This document shows positions 48,041 through 59,048 of a DNA stretch of 60,000 bases, piece by piece (the stretch's first letter is position 1; every line of letters starts with the position of its first letter). Origin of the DNA: Cryptomeria japonica (Eukaryota; Streptophyta; Pinopsida; Cupressales; Cupressaceae); contig NC_081414.1 of the NCBI RefSeq assembly GCF_030272615.1, positions 911,657,009 through 911,717,008 of the forward strand. The letters run 5' to 3'. The translations under genes and the position numbers were made by a program. The notes under the pieces are model-generated. The model saw nothing but the letters and a program-made list of their open reading frames with translations, had not been told where the DNA came from and did not search any database.

Positions 48041-48420
48041 GTGAGGACGCTTATGTATTTCATCGATAGCATAAAGCAAGAAAGGACATGAGAATATCTC
48101 CTCGGGGAAGTATTCTGTGACAGTTGCAAGGTAGATGAGAGTTTCTTATGCCATTTTCTTTGTTCTATGCAGTCAAATGCAAGAACATTGTTTGAATTCA
48201 AATGCTAACGATGATTGTCTTTTTAATGAAAACGGACGGAAAGGGACGTCAAGGGAAGGAATGGGCCCACAGCACACCTAAGCAGTCAAATCTTAGTGTG
48301 TGTTGTTTAAGGCTGCCCCCTTAAGACATCATAATTGATTGGCTCTTCACTTCTAAGACCTTCAAAAGTCTTTAATGGCTTCATTGAGTCCTTTGGTCTT
48401 CCAAATGCACCTGCACCAAC

Positions 48421-48785
48421 TTGAATTCTCCTTCAATGCTTGATTGCTTGTTCACTTGGAATTGAATTGATTTTATAATTAAGAGATCACTTGAATTATA
48501 GGTAGACCCCTTCAAATGATAGGGTAGGCTTCCTTTTATACCTAATATATGTCTTGAAAGCATTTTATCCCAATGGCTTTCAATTAAAGGACTTTCTCTT
48601 CTATCTGGTATTGGTGGAGCAGAGGTTGCATTGCATCATCCTAGGATACATATTTCCGCAGATACAACACAAGTTAAATGTATCCCAGGTCGATGCAAAG
48701 AAACCTCTGCTCCAGAGATCACCAGAAAATAGAGAAAGAAATTTAATTTAATGCTATCAGGATAAAAATCTTTAATCAAGACAGA
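48421..48785 (+). repeat. direct repeat copy 1 with hairpin
   Basis: Matches 49201-49580 at high identity. It contains an imperfect inverted repeat (48550-48782) with arms of about 105 bases centred on ATATTTCCGCAGATACAAC; the best-paired part is GGAGCAGAGGTT against AACCTCTGCTCC-type sequence. A short third copy of its left part lies at 45675-45755. Confidence 0.7.
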
Positions 48786-49200
48786 TAAATGGTATGCAAT
48801 TGGATCTATTTGGAATGCATTACCCAAACATCGCAATCGATCAGTCACCTTTGAAAAGAAAGTGGTATGATGAAATATTTAGGCATAAAATAGATGAAAT
48901 GCACTCCATACTACTACTGCACAATATTTTGGTCGATTATATTTTTAAAATAGTAAAGGAACGTGTATGGAACAACCAAATTCTTATCATTATAAACAAT
49001 GAATATTTTAAGATCCTTTTATGATGTGTAAGTTGAGAATATTTTATGAAAGGTCCCTAAATGAATACACTTTAAATTGATTTTAATATACCTTGAAGTG
49101 TGCAATATGGAAGGTTTGTATTCTTAATCTCCTGCCCATTTCTTAATTTAAAAGATGATATCTTTATTAAATATCTCCTCTATTAAATATATTTATTAAC

Positions 49201-49580
49201 TTGATTTCTCCTTCAATTCTTGATGAATGCTTGATTGCCTATTCACTTGGAATTGAATTGATTTTATAATTAAGAGATCACTTGAATTGTAGGTAAACCC
49301 CTTCAAATGACAAGGTAGGCTTCCTTTTATACCTAATATATGTCTTGAAAGAATTTTATCTTTATGGCTTTAAATTAAAGTACTTTCTCTTCTATCTAGT
49401 ATTGATGGAGCAGAGGTTGCATTGCATCATCCTAGGATACATATTTCTGTAGATACAACACAAGTTAAATGTATCCCAGGTCTATGCAAAGCAACCTCTA
49501 CTCCAGAGATCACCAGAAAATAGAGAAAGAACTTTAATTTAATGCCATCAGGATAAAAGGCTTTCAAGACAGATAAAATT
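49201..49580 (+). repeat. direct repeat copy 2 with hairpin
   Basis: Second copy of the unit at 48421-48785, with the same imperfect inverted repeat at 49341-49570. The hairpin form with stem mismatches resembles a MITE or a young hairpin-RNA locus. Confidence 0.7.
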
Positions 49581-49998
49581 TGATTTTGATTGTCATCATT
49601 CACTTTGCCAAATTCTTCACACGTAACTCCTGAATCAATTTCCTACTCACAAGAATTTTATTAAGTCTCAAATATAGGGAAACTGAAGGCTTCAAATAGA
49701 AAACTTGTACATGCAACTCAATCCATTGACTAATTAGAAGAGCAAAATTAAGAAATGGTTTGATCATCTGAGAGATGTTGTAGACTTGCAACTCACCAGC
49801 TACTTAGTTTTTGCGGGTAAGAATTTTTTTTGTTTTGGTTATGGTTGTGGTGTTTATAGGGAGACATTTACAAATTTATATCTATTTTCACTATTTAATG
49901 GTTTATGGGTTTGTAATGGTAGTTTAATGTTCTTTCATATTTTTGTATATAATCTTTATAATAGCCTATTATATTGATTTGTTCTATTATGGATAATG

Positions 49999-52235
49999 GT
50001 GTGGGTCAAATGGCTTTGCCATCGGTGCATGAAAGCATTGAATGAGTTCTACTTTTAAAAATTACATGAAACATTTTTAATTTATTTGATTTAGTGTTAT
50101 TTGCAAAAAATGATTATCAATGATGTTTCCTTTCTCGAAGAATTGTCTAGGATCTTTTCGTCAGATAATATGTAACATTGAATGACTAAATCTTTTCATT
50201 ACAAATGCTTATTTTATTTAATTATTATCTCAGTGTGAATTAAAATTTATATCTGTACGGAAGCAAAACATACAAGTTGAAGAGTCATGTGCAAGCAAAT
50301 TTCCTAAAAGAAAGCAAGCAGGCATTATCTTGAATGACATGGAAACAAGCTCATCAGCTGCCTAGAAGAGAGCAATTGGAGAATGGCAAAGGAAAGTGTT
50401 TAAGGATGATAAATAGATAGAGAGTATGCAATACAAACAAACAATGTCTAGAGTGTGTGATGTGACGTCTCTAATTTATGTGGTTTTGGAGTTCCTACAA
50501 AACCTATTGGGCCACGCTTTGGAGGAAATCAATGTGTTCATGCAAGGAGCACCTTTTTTCTATTATGAGAATGATGCTTTTGCACCGAGGGATATTTGGA
50601 AGTCAATATAAAAAAATTCTATAGTGTGGAACCAGAGTTGATGGACTCGAAGTAATTTTTAGCTTTCAGAAGACCAAGAGGTTATGTACACAATCTCCCA
50701 ATAGAAGGGCGATTTTAAGCATTACCTCTCCCCCCCCCATGACTATTCAGGAAGCACTTCCTCAGACAAAGGACTATTGGCCTCCATGGGATCAAAGAAA
50801 AAAATTGAAGCATAGAATCTAGATGATGTGGTGGTGTCCTTTGTGAAGAACTCTGCACTATAATTGAAAATTCACGAGGGAAACTGCAAGATAGTGAAGA
50901 GAAATACAATCTTGAAAAGTGGGAAGAATGGATCTTTGTTTGCGTGGGGCCAAGTTAGGTGGCTCCTCTAGAGGTTGACGAGATAGAAATCATATTAGGA
51001 TTTGAAAAAGATCACACTCGTGGAACTTCGTGTGCGAGTGATCGATTGCGGTGTTTGGGTAATGCATTCCAAATAGATACAGTTGCATTCCAAATGGGTA
51101 ATGTCTTGATTAAAGACTTTTATCCTGATGGCATGTAACTGTATCTATTTGGAATGCATTACCCAAACACCGCAATCGATCACTCGCACACAAAGTTCCA
51201 CGAGTGTGATCTTTTTCAAATCCTAATATGATTTCTATCTCGTCAACCTATAGAGGAGCCACCTGACTTCGCCCCACCCAAACCAAGATCCATTCTTCTG
51301 ACTTTTCAAGATTGTATTTCTCTTCAGTATCTTGTAGTTTCCCTCATGAATTTTCAATTATAGTGCAGAGTTCTTCACAAAGGACACCACCACATCATCT
51401 AGAGTCTATGCTTCAATTTTTTTCTTTGATCCCATGGAGGCCAATAGTCCTTTGTTTGAGGAAGTGCTTCCTGAATAGTCATGGGGGGGAGAGGTAATGC
51501 TTGAAATCGCCCTTCTATTGGGAGATTGTGTACATAACCTCTTGGTTCGTGAAAGCTAAAAATTACTTCGGGTCCACCAACTCTGGTTCCACACTATAGA
51601 AATTTTTGGATATTGACTTCCAAATATCCTTCGGTGCAAAAGCATCATTCTCATAATAGAAGAAAGGTTCTCCTTGCATGAACACGTTGATTTCCTCCAA
51701 AGCATGGCCCAATAGGTTTCGCAGGAACTCCAAAACCAGTTAGTCCCTCCGGATATAAATTAGAGAAGTCACATCAGACACTCCAGACATTGTTTGTTTG
51801 TATTGCATACTCTCTAACTATTTATCACCCTTTAACACTTTCCTCTACTTTTGTCCAATTTCTCTCTTCTAGGCAGCTGATGAGCTTGTTTCCATGTCAT
51901 TCAAGATAATGTCCGCTTGCTTTCTTTTAGGAAATTTGCTTGCACATGACTCTAAAGCTTGTATGTTCTGCTTCCGTACAGATATAAATTTTAATTCACG
52001 CTCAGATAATAATTAAATAAAATAAGCATTTGTAAAGAAAATATTTAGTCATTCGATGTTACATATTATCTAACAGAAAGATCCTAGACAATTCTTAGAG
52101 AAAGGAAATATCATTGATAATCATTTTTTGCAAATAACACTGACTCAAATAAATAATAAATGTTTAATGCAATTTTTAAAAATAGAACTCGTTCAATGCT
52201 TTCATTCACCGACGGCAAAGCCGTTTGACCCACAT
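49999..52235. repeat. large inverted repeat, 1.1-kb arms, 52-bp spacer
   Basis: The left arm 49999-51084 pairs with the right arm 51137-52235 over its whole length, with scattered mismatches and small indels (roughly 90% identity by eye). The spacer is 51085-51136. The inner ends are AGATACAGTT and AACTGTATCT. A frame of 61 codons (50426-50611, ...LLGHALEEINVFMQGAPFFY) in the left arm is kept in the right arm on the other strand, which suggests captured coding sequence. The structure lies at the right end of the CACTA element and reaches into its subterminal repeats. Confidence 0.85.
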
Positions 52236-52533
52236 CATCTCTCGCCCTCAGAATTCCGACGAGAACTAATGAAACATCCAACAAGGATGTTATATATCCG
52301 ACGTCACTTCCATGTCAGACGGTCGTCGAAGAGAAATCATAACATCTGTTAGAAATCTGATGGAGATCCGCCGGTATTTGTGGTGAGGGGTGCAAATATA
52401 GCCGCCATCGGTTGAGTTCATTACATTGTCAGACTACCGACGCAAATGGCATCATCAGGAAGCCCGACGATGAGTTTTCGATGGTAAAGTTGGTCGGAAG
52501 TCCAACATTTGGTTGTCGCAAATCTGACAATTA

Positions 52534-52565
52534 GCCATCGGAAATTAGGCCCAAGTGTACTAGTG
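52534..52565 (-). repeat. right terminal inverted repeat of the CACTA element
   Basis: Minus strand starts CACTAGTACACTTGGGCC and continues TTTCCGATGG. It is followed on the plus strand by the duplication TCG. Confidence 0.85.
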
Positions 52566-52568
52566 TCG

Positions 52569-53755
52569 GTAATTAAACCTTGGAAAGCCTTAATTCTAAT
52601 GCTTCATCTAACGGGGATAGGATAGGTAGGACTAATAGTGGTAAAACTCATGCACTAGAGGGAAAATTTGAATTTTGAATTGTGGAACAAAGCTTACAAA
52701 ATTAAGTAATGCAAAATATAAGGAAATAATAATTACACAATTTGAACTTTGTTGGAAGAAGGGAATGACACAATTTCCAAAAATAAAAGGAAATTGGAAA
52801 TTTTAAAATTAGGGCCAAGGGAATACCACTTAATTTTTAAACCAGAATTTTTAAAATCAGGGCAGACTATAATTAATCTCTTAATTTTAAAAAATTTCTT
52901 GAAAGTTGAAATACTGAATTTTGAAGGTATTTTCGATTCTAGAGGGATCAAAAATCGATAAAATCAACCAATCTTCCAGATTTAGGCTAATAAATACAGT
53001 CATAACAGTCTCCCAAAATTTTAGGAAAAAAGTCGAGGACTGTGGTGGGAACGCACATGGTCCGACCAACTTTTTTGAATTTTTTAAGGGATGGATATTA
53101 TGATGATTTTAAAGCTAACCCCAAAAAATTGGCGAATTTTACGATCTCTAGATGGGCAAAATGAAGGCACAAATGTGAAAATAGGACCCTATTAGGGTTT
53201 TGAAAAAAAAGAGGAATTGAATTGCAATTTTGAAAAGGATCAAACCTAATGGATAGGGACACCTTGAAAAATGTTTAGAAATTTGAATTGAAATAAAATT
53301 AATTTAAAATTCACGCAAAATCCAATTAATTTTTAAAATTAGGGTTTGATGACCTAACCACTCAATTTTAAAATTTGAATTTTGGGAAAAAGGGGGAAAA
53401 TTGAAAATTTGGATTGTAGGATGAAAACAAATTTGAGAATAATCAGAAATCTGAAAATTAAATTGAAATCCAATTTTTTACACAAGTTTAAGATGATTTT
53501 TGAAAATTAGAGTTTTAACAAGTAACCTCTTAATTTTATAAATTTTAATTGCAAATTGAACAAGACAATGAGGAAATTGAATTTGACAAACAAAGCAATT
53601 TTCAGATCTAAGATAACCACAAGCAATTTTTACAAATCACAAGTTCAATTTTAATTTTAAAAACTAGGGTTTTTAATGAATTAACCACTAAGTTTGCAGA
53701 AATTTGAAGCTTGAAAATGAAAAATATGCAATTTTGTTTCAAAGAAAGCATGCAA
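52569..53755 (-). other. leader of element A
   Basis: AT-rich non-coding sequence with repeated ATTTTTAAAATTAGG-type words on the plus strand. It lies between A's primer site and gag (interrupted by the CACTA element). No open frame over 72 codons. Confidence 0.5.
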
Positions 53756-53771
53756 GATGTCGGGTTCACTA
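53756..53771 (-). other. primer-binding site of element A
   Basis: The minus strand reads TAGTGAACCCGACATC three bases after the LTR end. It matches the site of element C (TGGTGAACCCGACGTG) at 13 of 16 positions. Confidence 0.6.
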
Positions 53772-53774
53772 AAA

Positions 53775-54987
53775 TGTAATGGTGGGAAATGGTGAATAAT
53801 AAATCAAGAAGGAAACTACCCTTTCCCTCAAAGAGAGATGAGAGTTTTGCTATCGATTACCACTCAAGCACTTTTCACCATTAAATTAGGAAGGGGGATA
53901 AGATAATTCATTAGATTCAATCTCTCCACACAGAGATGGTAGATTGAATTCTAAGTGAAATGGGAATGCTAAGTTGATCCCCTCTTCCTTGTTTGATTTG
54001 GAAAGGAAGTGATTGAATTATGTAGTGCAAAAGTGACAAAGAATTGATTATAATTTGAGAGCGGAATATGGGATGAAGTCGTGCACCTGGATCTGGCAGT
54101 AAAATTTTGAGATGAAGTCACCCTACGAATTTGAGGAAAAGTTGCCCAGACCATGACGGGAATGTACACGCTCTGAAAAAATCATGAAATGAAAAAGGTT
54201 TTTCTACCCCTGCAAATGGATTCCAAATCTGAAAGTACAGTTGTGCACCTACAACCTACACATAGAAAAGAGAGGATAATGGGTTAGGATTGTGGGTTTT
54301 CCTTTAGGTCAAACCCCAGTTTTGAAATTAACCAAGTAATGAAAGAAAATACTTGCGAGTAGATGTAAATGAAAGATTGAATTGTAAATCACCTCAAGGG
54401 AGGTTGTAGTAGTAATGTTGATAGAAGCTCATGTGTGGAATTGAATGTTGAAATCAATCTCCTCTTCAATAGTTGAATCCTTGACTTGAATGCAACACCT
54501 AGCCTTGAAGGGAGGCTTGAGAATGCTCAATGCTGGAAAAGAATGCTCTTGAATGCTTGATCGCTTGTGAATTTCTCTCTCATCCAACTTATGCCAATGA
54601 GAGAGTGAATGCCCCCTTAAATACATGTTGGTGGATTTGAATTTTGTCACGGGCCGACATCCAGGGAGTTTCATGCTCGAGGCACAACCCACAATGCATG
54701 CTCTAGGAAGGGTCTTGCCCCAAAATAGGGCAGGTATAGGGGCACCACACCCCTATCCCAGGAGGACAAGGATGCCATGCCCCTGTCCAAGGGGGGACAA
54801 TGCACCACGCCCCTGTCCTACCCCTTTCTTCTGGGTAGAATACGGTTGGGGTGATGCAGAGGCCAAGTAAGAAGTTATTTTTGCAAGCCAAGCAATCTCT
54901 GGTCTCCGATTAGGCTAGAGGATTCGAACTCACGTGCGTGACGACCCTAATGCACTCTAAAATTGCTAGGGTCACAATTTTATGACA
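53775..54987 (-). repeat. 5' LTR of element A (1213 bp)
   Basis: Ends are TG...CA (plus strand TGTAATGG to TTATGACA). The part 53884-54987 matches 3439-4533. It includes the GC-rich imperfect repeat (54680-54830, units like GGGGCACCACACCCC) and a minus-strand TATTTAAGG at about 54615-54623. Confidence 0.82.
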
Positions 54988-55118
54988 CTATAGTTACTTA
55001 TGATATTCTCTTAGCTTCTTCTTTTCTCTTGACTTCCTCAAGTTGATCCTTACACTGTGATTAGTTTTTTTGCATCCTCAAGTGCTGAAAGAGTTTTAGC
55101 CTTAAGCTCCCTTTCTCC
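54988..55118 (-). pseudogene. coiled-coil coding fragment at the target of element A
   Basis: The minus strand reads ELKAKTLSALEDAKKL in one frame and then KDQLEEVKRKEEAKRIS in another, a Lys/Glu-rich coiled coil like the copia gag at 1325-2143. It lies between A's LTR and a copia-type LTR, so it is probably gag debris of an older copia element into which A inserted. Too short to be sure. Confidence 0.4.
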
Positions 55119-56896
55119 TGTATAACACAAGATATCACTAAGAGGGGGGTGAATCAATGGATATCAACAAGCTTAAACCTTTTAAACCTAACTATGTGTA
55201 CATGTGAGCAATTCCAAAACAAGGGAGTATACCGGTGAGATAAAAGAGATGATCGAAAACCAAGCACACACAAAGACACATCACACAACACTAGATATAC
55301 GAGGAAAACCCAAAGTGGGAAAAACCTCAGCGAGAAATGTTGTTGGAGTCTACTACTCCAATCTAGCCTCAAAATGGAACAACAGTATTATAATGTTTAG
55401 GGCACCAACCCAAGGAGAACCAACCCCTAATGATTTATGGGCACCAACCCAAAGGAGCACCAACCCCTGCACTGAGCACCTACTCAGTGAAATATAATGA
55501 TAAAAAGAAATACAATAATCTGCACCTTGTTACAAATGAATTTTGTAACACCTCCAATCAATTCTCTCTGTCGATTTATATCTTCACTACTTCTCTACTT
55601 CAGTCTTACCGATTCAGACACTGTCGATTTAACTCTTCTATGTATCTCTACTTCTCATCATTGTCAGTTATATATTCACTCTCTGATCCCTTTCTAGTCA
55701 GCCTCTAGCTTTCCTGACTTTCTCTGATTCTCACTCTGGACTCATTCACTTTTTGATTCCTTCTTACTGGTTCAAACAATGTTAATTCACTTGATTGTTA
55801 ACTCTGTGACAGTTCACCGGTTAAACCCAAAACCTTGTTGGTTATACCTTGTATGCCAGATCTTCTTCTTCTAGCTCTTCCTCTCACTTCTTGATCTACT
55901 TTCACTTCAGCAGACTACCCTCCAACAGATGGATCAATACTTGTTCATCACACTTACCGGTTAAACTCCTCTTACTGGTTTTTTCTCCAACACACTCAGT
56001 CATTTTATGTACTTCTCTCTTGCACTCAAACTAATCACTCTTCTACTCTCGATAATCACCTTCTCTTCACCAGCCTCAATAGAAGCAACCACCTAGATCT
56101 TCAACTTGCATATTTATATTTAGGTTTTCCCGCCAAAATGAAAACTCAAACTTCATGCCCTAGGGTTTTCTTCACCGACCCAATCTATATCAAATCTGAT
56201 CAGATCTCTTCTCCGAGATGACAATCTGCACCAAATCAAACGGCATTGCCATTTATTATACTTCTAATACATGTTTACTAAACTTAGCAAATTGCAACCT
56301 GTTTGTCGACCTCGCTCTCTATCAGTCACATTAAATGATCTCACAGTTTCTTACTCCAAATCAAATCTGCAACCTAATGTCCTACTTTGATCATGATGTC
56401 AAGGAATCAGATCTTTGTCCTTCAATCTGCTTTGAGCCGCAATCCTCTGCAACTCATCCGTGATTTTTGCAGTTGACATTTAATGCGGACTTAGTCAGAA
56501 ACCACCTCACCGATGCACTCTTCACCACTGCATGTTAGCCACCGAGATCCTATGTGTCATCTTGGTTAGCATCCACCTTAGTTTACTATGTCAGTTCAGG
56601 CTCAGGCACTGACCAAAAATACAACTGGTGTTTACCTACCAGTTCACCTTGCCATACTAGTTATACAATAACCAAGTAACCTTCATGTCATCTCTTCTCT
56701 ATTCTATCAATTGGATCACATTAGTCTGGTCACCAAACTTGCCAATCATAGAATGTACCAAGAGTGAGTCATCATGCTCATCTCCATCTGATAAGAGCTT
56801 TTTGCTTTGCCTCTTTTCTTGGTTACCGGTTGATAATGCATCTTCCTGCATACTGGTAACATCCTTGATGGCTCCATGCCATCAATCTCCAACTAT
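55119..56896 (-). repeat. copia-type LTR, second family (right end uncertain)
   Basis: The left end TGTATAACACAAGATATCACTAAGAGGGGGG resembles the left end of the LTR at 2262 (TGATGAATACTAAGAGGGGG). The interior has many ACCGGTT words and the same GGAAAACCCAAAGTGGGAAAAACC layout seen at 2450-2470. No primer site adjoins it and I could not find the other end, so the right boundary is a guess. Confidence 0.5.
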
Positions 56897-57375
56897 TTTT
56901 GATTAAAAAAGTAGCGATAACTAGGGTGTTGACCCTTAACAAAGATAGAGACTATCAAAAAAAGAAAACCCACAGATAGGAAAAACAACACATCGGAGCA
57001 AGCCCGAGACCAACAAGGTCAAACAAAGGGAACGTGTCCAACCTTCAACAACTCAAACCCAACTCAGGGAGGGGTGTGGATACCCAATCCAACGGGGGGT
57101 GGGGAGGACTTCCTCTTCTGCCTACGACAAACAATAGTCCAAGTGGTACTACTTTTGGGGCCATCAAGGGAATGACCAAGTGGGAAGGATTCCGATTGTA
57201 AACCATCAGTAAAGCCACTATCATTAGGAATATTCAAAAAACAATCAGGCAGGGAAGACCCTGCATAGACACTGCAAGACTATTGTTGCAAAACAATAGC
57301 AAAATGTTGTTGTATAATAGTAGAAAGACTAGAATCACCAGTGGAAGAGTGAAGTAGAGGCGCAAGAGCAACAGA
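56897..57375 (-). pseudogene. possible LINE fragment, 3' end
   Basis: Reading leftward there is a Ser/Gln-rich frame, a basic segment (TTWTIVCRRQKRKSSPPP), then a T- and G-rich tail ending in GTTATCGCTACTTTTTTAATC and an A run. This layout resembles the end of a plant LINE reading frame with its 3' tail. No endonuclease or reverse transcriptase is visible, and the chromovirus LTR cuts it at 57376. The identification is weak. Confidence 0.3.
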
Positions 57376-59025
57376 TGTAGGAGCCAAGGGTGATGGGGTT
57401 CACCTAGCTTGCTCACACTTCACCTAGTTGGTGTTACTCAATTCCACCCACTCTCCAGGCCTAGCTATGCTCTAAGACCTCCAATTCCTTCTCAATCTCT
57501 TTTAGGGCTTTCTTCTTGTAAATTTTGAGGTGTTTTCTTCAAGTGTTTAACTAGGAACCCTACCAATTTACAATGGTTCCCATGTACTCATTAGGGTTGT
57601 CTTGGCTTCAACTTATCAATTTGACCTCCTACTATTGTGATTTGATGCAAAGGTGTGGAGGTTTCTTCTAACATGTTTTGAATACCTTTTGGGTCCAATT
57701 GAGGTTTTCTTTCATTTCCTTCCTTACTGATTTCACCATTTTGCCTAGAAAAGGGCTACAAGGAATGAGCCCCAATTAGGCCTCCAAAATCCAATTTTCT
57801 AGGGCTTGGAGGAAAATGGTCCAAAAGACCCTACAACAAGGTTTTATATTCTTCAATGATACACCTATCCCAAAGAGATTTAGGTGGTTTTCATTTCTCA
57901 ACCCACCGTACAATGCCCTAACCCAAAAATGAGGGTTTTGAATGGTTTCTAGGCCTCCTAATCGGCAGTGACTGGTCAAGTTTTTGTTTGGGCATCAAAT
58001 GGTATTTTCAAGGCTTCTCCTTGCATTGGAAACTCTATATGAACTTCATGGGCCCATACAAAAGATTATATTGTGGTCTTGCATCCATCCCTACACTTTG
58101 CACTCCAAATTCACCCTGTCTCCTCTAGCCGGTTTGCTCCTAAACTCGCCTAGAACAAGGTGATAGTCATATCAAACTTCATCTCCAACATGTGTCCCTA
58201 CATATATACACTGTACAAGTGCTTGCCTTCCATTTCCCAATAGGCCATGATGGTAGCACAAAGGGAATTCATGTGGCAACCATTTAACTCAAAAATGCTA
58301 TTTACAAGCCAAAACTGGTTGTTTGCAAACAAAACCAAGAAAACACTAATACAACCTAGCTACAAAGCTTGAAATGAAACTAAAAACTCTTAAACACACC
58401 AAAGAAACTCAATCCATTATTGGATCAATGGATTCAATCTATTTGTATTCACAATATGAGCAAAATAAGCCAAAATGATGTCAAACAGTCCGAAAATGAG
58501 TAGTTTCAGATTGTTGATCTTGCAAAAAAAAAGACTCCAACCTTGGTAACCATCCAAGAGAAGGTTTTTATAGTCTTCCCCCCGTGTGGAGGTATTCTAG
58601 GGAATTGGGCTATCCCTAAATCCATCTCTAAGCAATTTAGGACAAAAATTGTCATGACAACTTTCAAAAGTTGTCATGACAACTTTTTGCAATTTTGCAC
58701 TTTTTGCCTTTTTCAACCTATGAAACCTTTTCTAAGTCACTACTCATGACTTTTAAATCATTTCTAAGACTATTTTAACCCTCCCTAATGCATATACCAA
58801 GTTTTGACACTTTTGACCACCAAGAAGGTCAATTACCTACTCAAACCACTACTTACGCACAAAATGCAAACATAAGAAGAACTAACTCAATCTAGGCCTA
58901 CATTTTACTCATCACACTCACTCTTGGACCCTCCTAGAGTCCTTATTCAATACCTGACTTGGCTAAGTTTAGTACAAACCAAAATTGAGAAAAACCTATA
59001 AGCCTAAGTCCTAGGTGCTCCTACA
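57376..59025 (-). repeat. 3' LTR of a chromovirus (1650 bp)
   Basis: The plus strand starts TGTAGGAGC and ends GCTCCTACA, a perfect 9-base terminal inverted repeat. Integrase and a polypurine tract lie on its right, so it is the 3' LTR of a minus-strand element that leaves the window. It contains a palindrome with 14-base arms (GTCATGACAACTTT) at 58651-58680. A related sequence lies at 13859-15414. Confidence 0.8.
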
Positions 59026-59045
59026 CCATTCTCCCAAACAAAAGA
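59026..59045 (-). other. polypurine tract of the chromovirus
   Basis: The minus strand reads TTTTGTTTGGGAGAATGG directly before TGTAGGAGC. The pol stop lies only a few bases upstream. Confidence 0.6.
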
Positions 59046-59048
59046 AAA

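Larger units (their letters stand above)
42541..52565. mobile_element. CACTA (En/Spm-type) DNA transposon, 10 kb, non-autonomous
   Basis: The ends are CACTAATACATTTGGCC... on the left and, on the minus strand of the right end, CACTAGTACACTTGGGCC..., an inverted repeat of about 31 bases with five or so mismatches. Both ends carry subterminal CCGATGG/CCGACGG-type repeats (42565-42720; 52205-52550). It is flanked by the 3-bp duplication TCG. I see no transposase frame. The interior holds PPR gene fragments, small hairpins and a 2.2-kb inverted repeat, so it appears to be a carrier element moved by a partner's transposase. Confidence 0.85.
3439..54987 (-). mobile_element. element A: gag-protease gypsy-like element, hosts all nested insertions
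   Basis: A reads leftward: 5' LTR 54987-53775, primer site 53771-53756, leader to 52566, gag 42521-40966, protease region 7105-5262, polypurine tract about 4553-4534, and 3' LTR from 4533. Removing B (7106-40965 plus duplication), the CACTA element (42541-52565) and the copia element leaves about 7.7 kb. No reverse transcriptase, RNase H or integrase is visible between the protease region and the polypurine tract, so A appears non-autonomous. Gag and protease motifs resemble those of the Tat elements B and C. Confidence 0.75.

Noticed and set aside
50426-50611. 61-codon frame in the palindrome arm as a functional gene
   Set aside because: No start context or recognised domain; conservation between arms follows from the inverted duplication.
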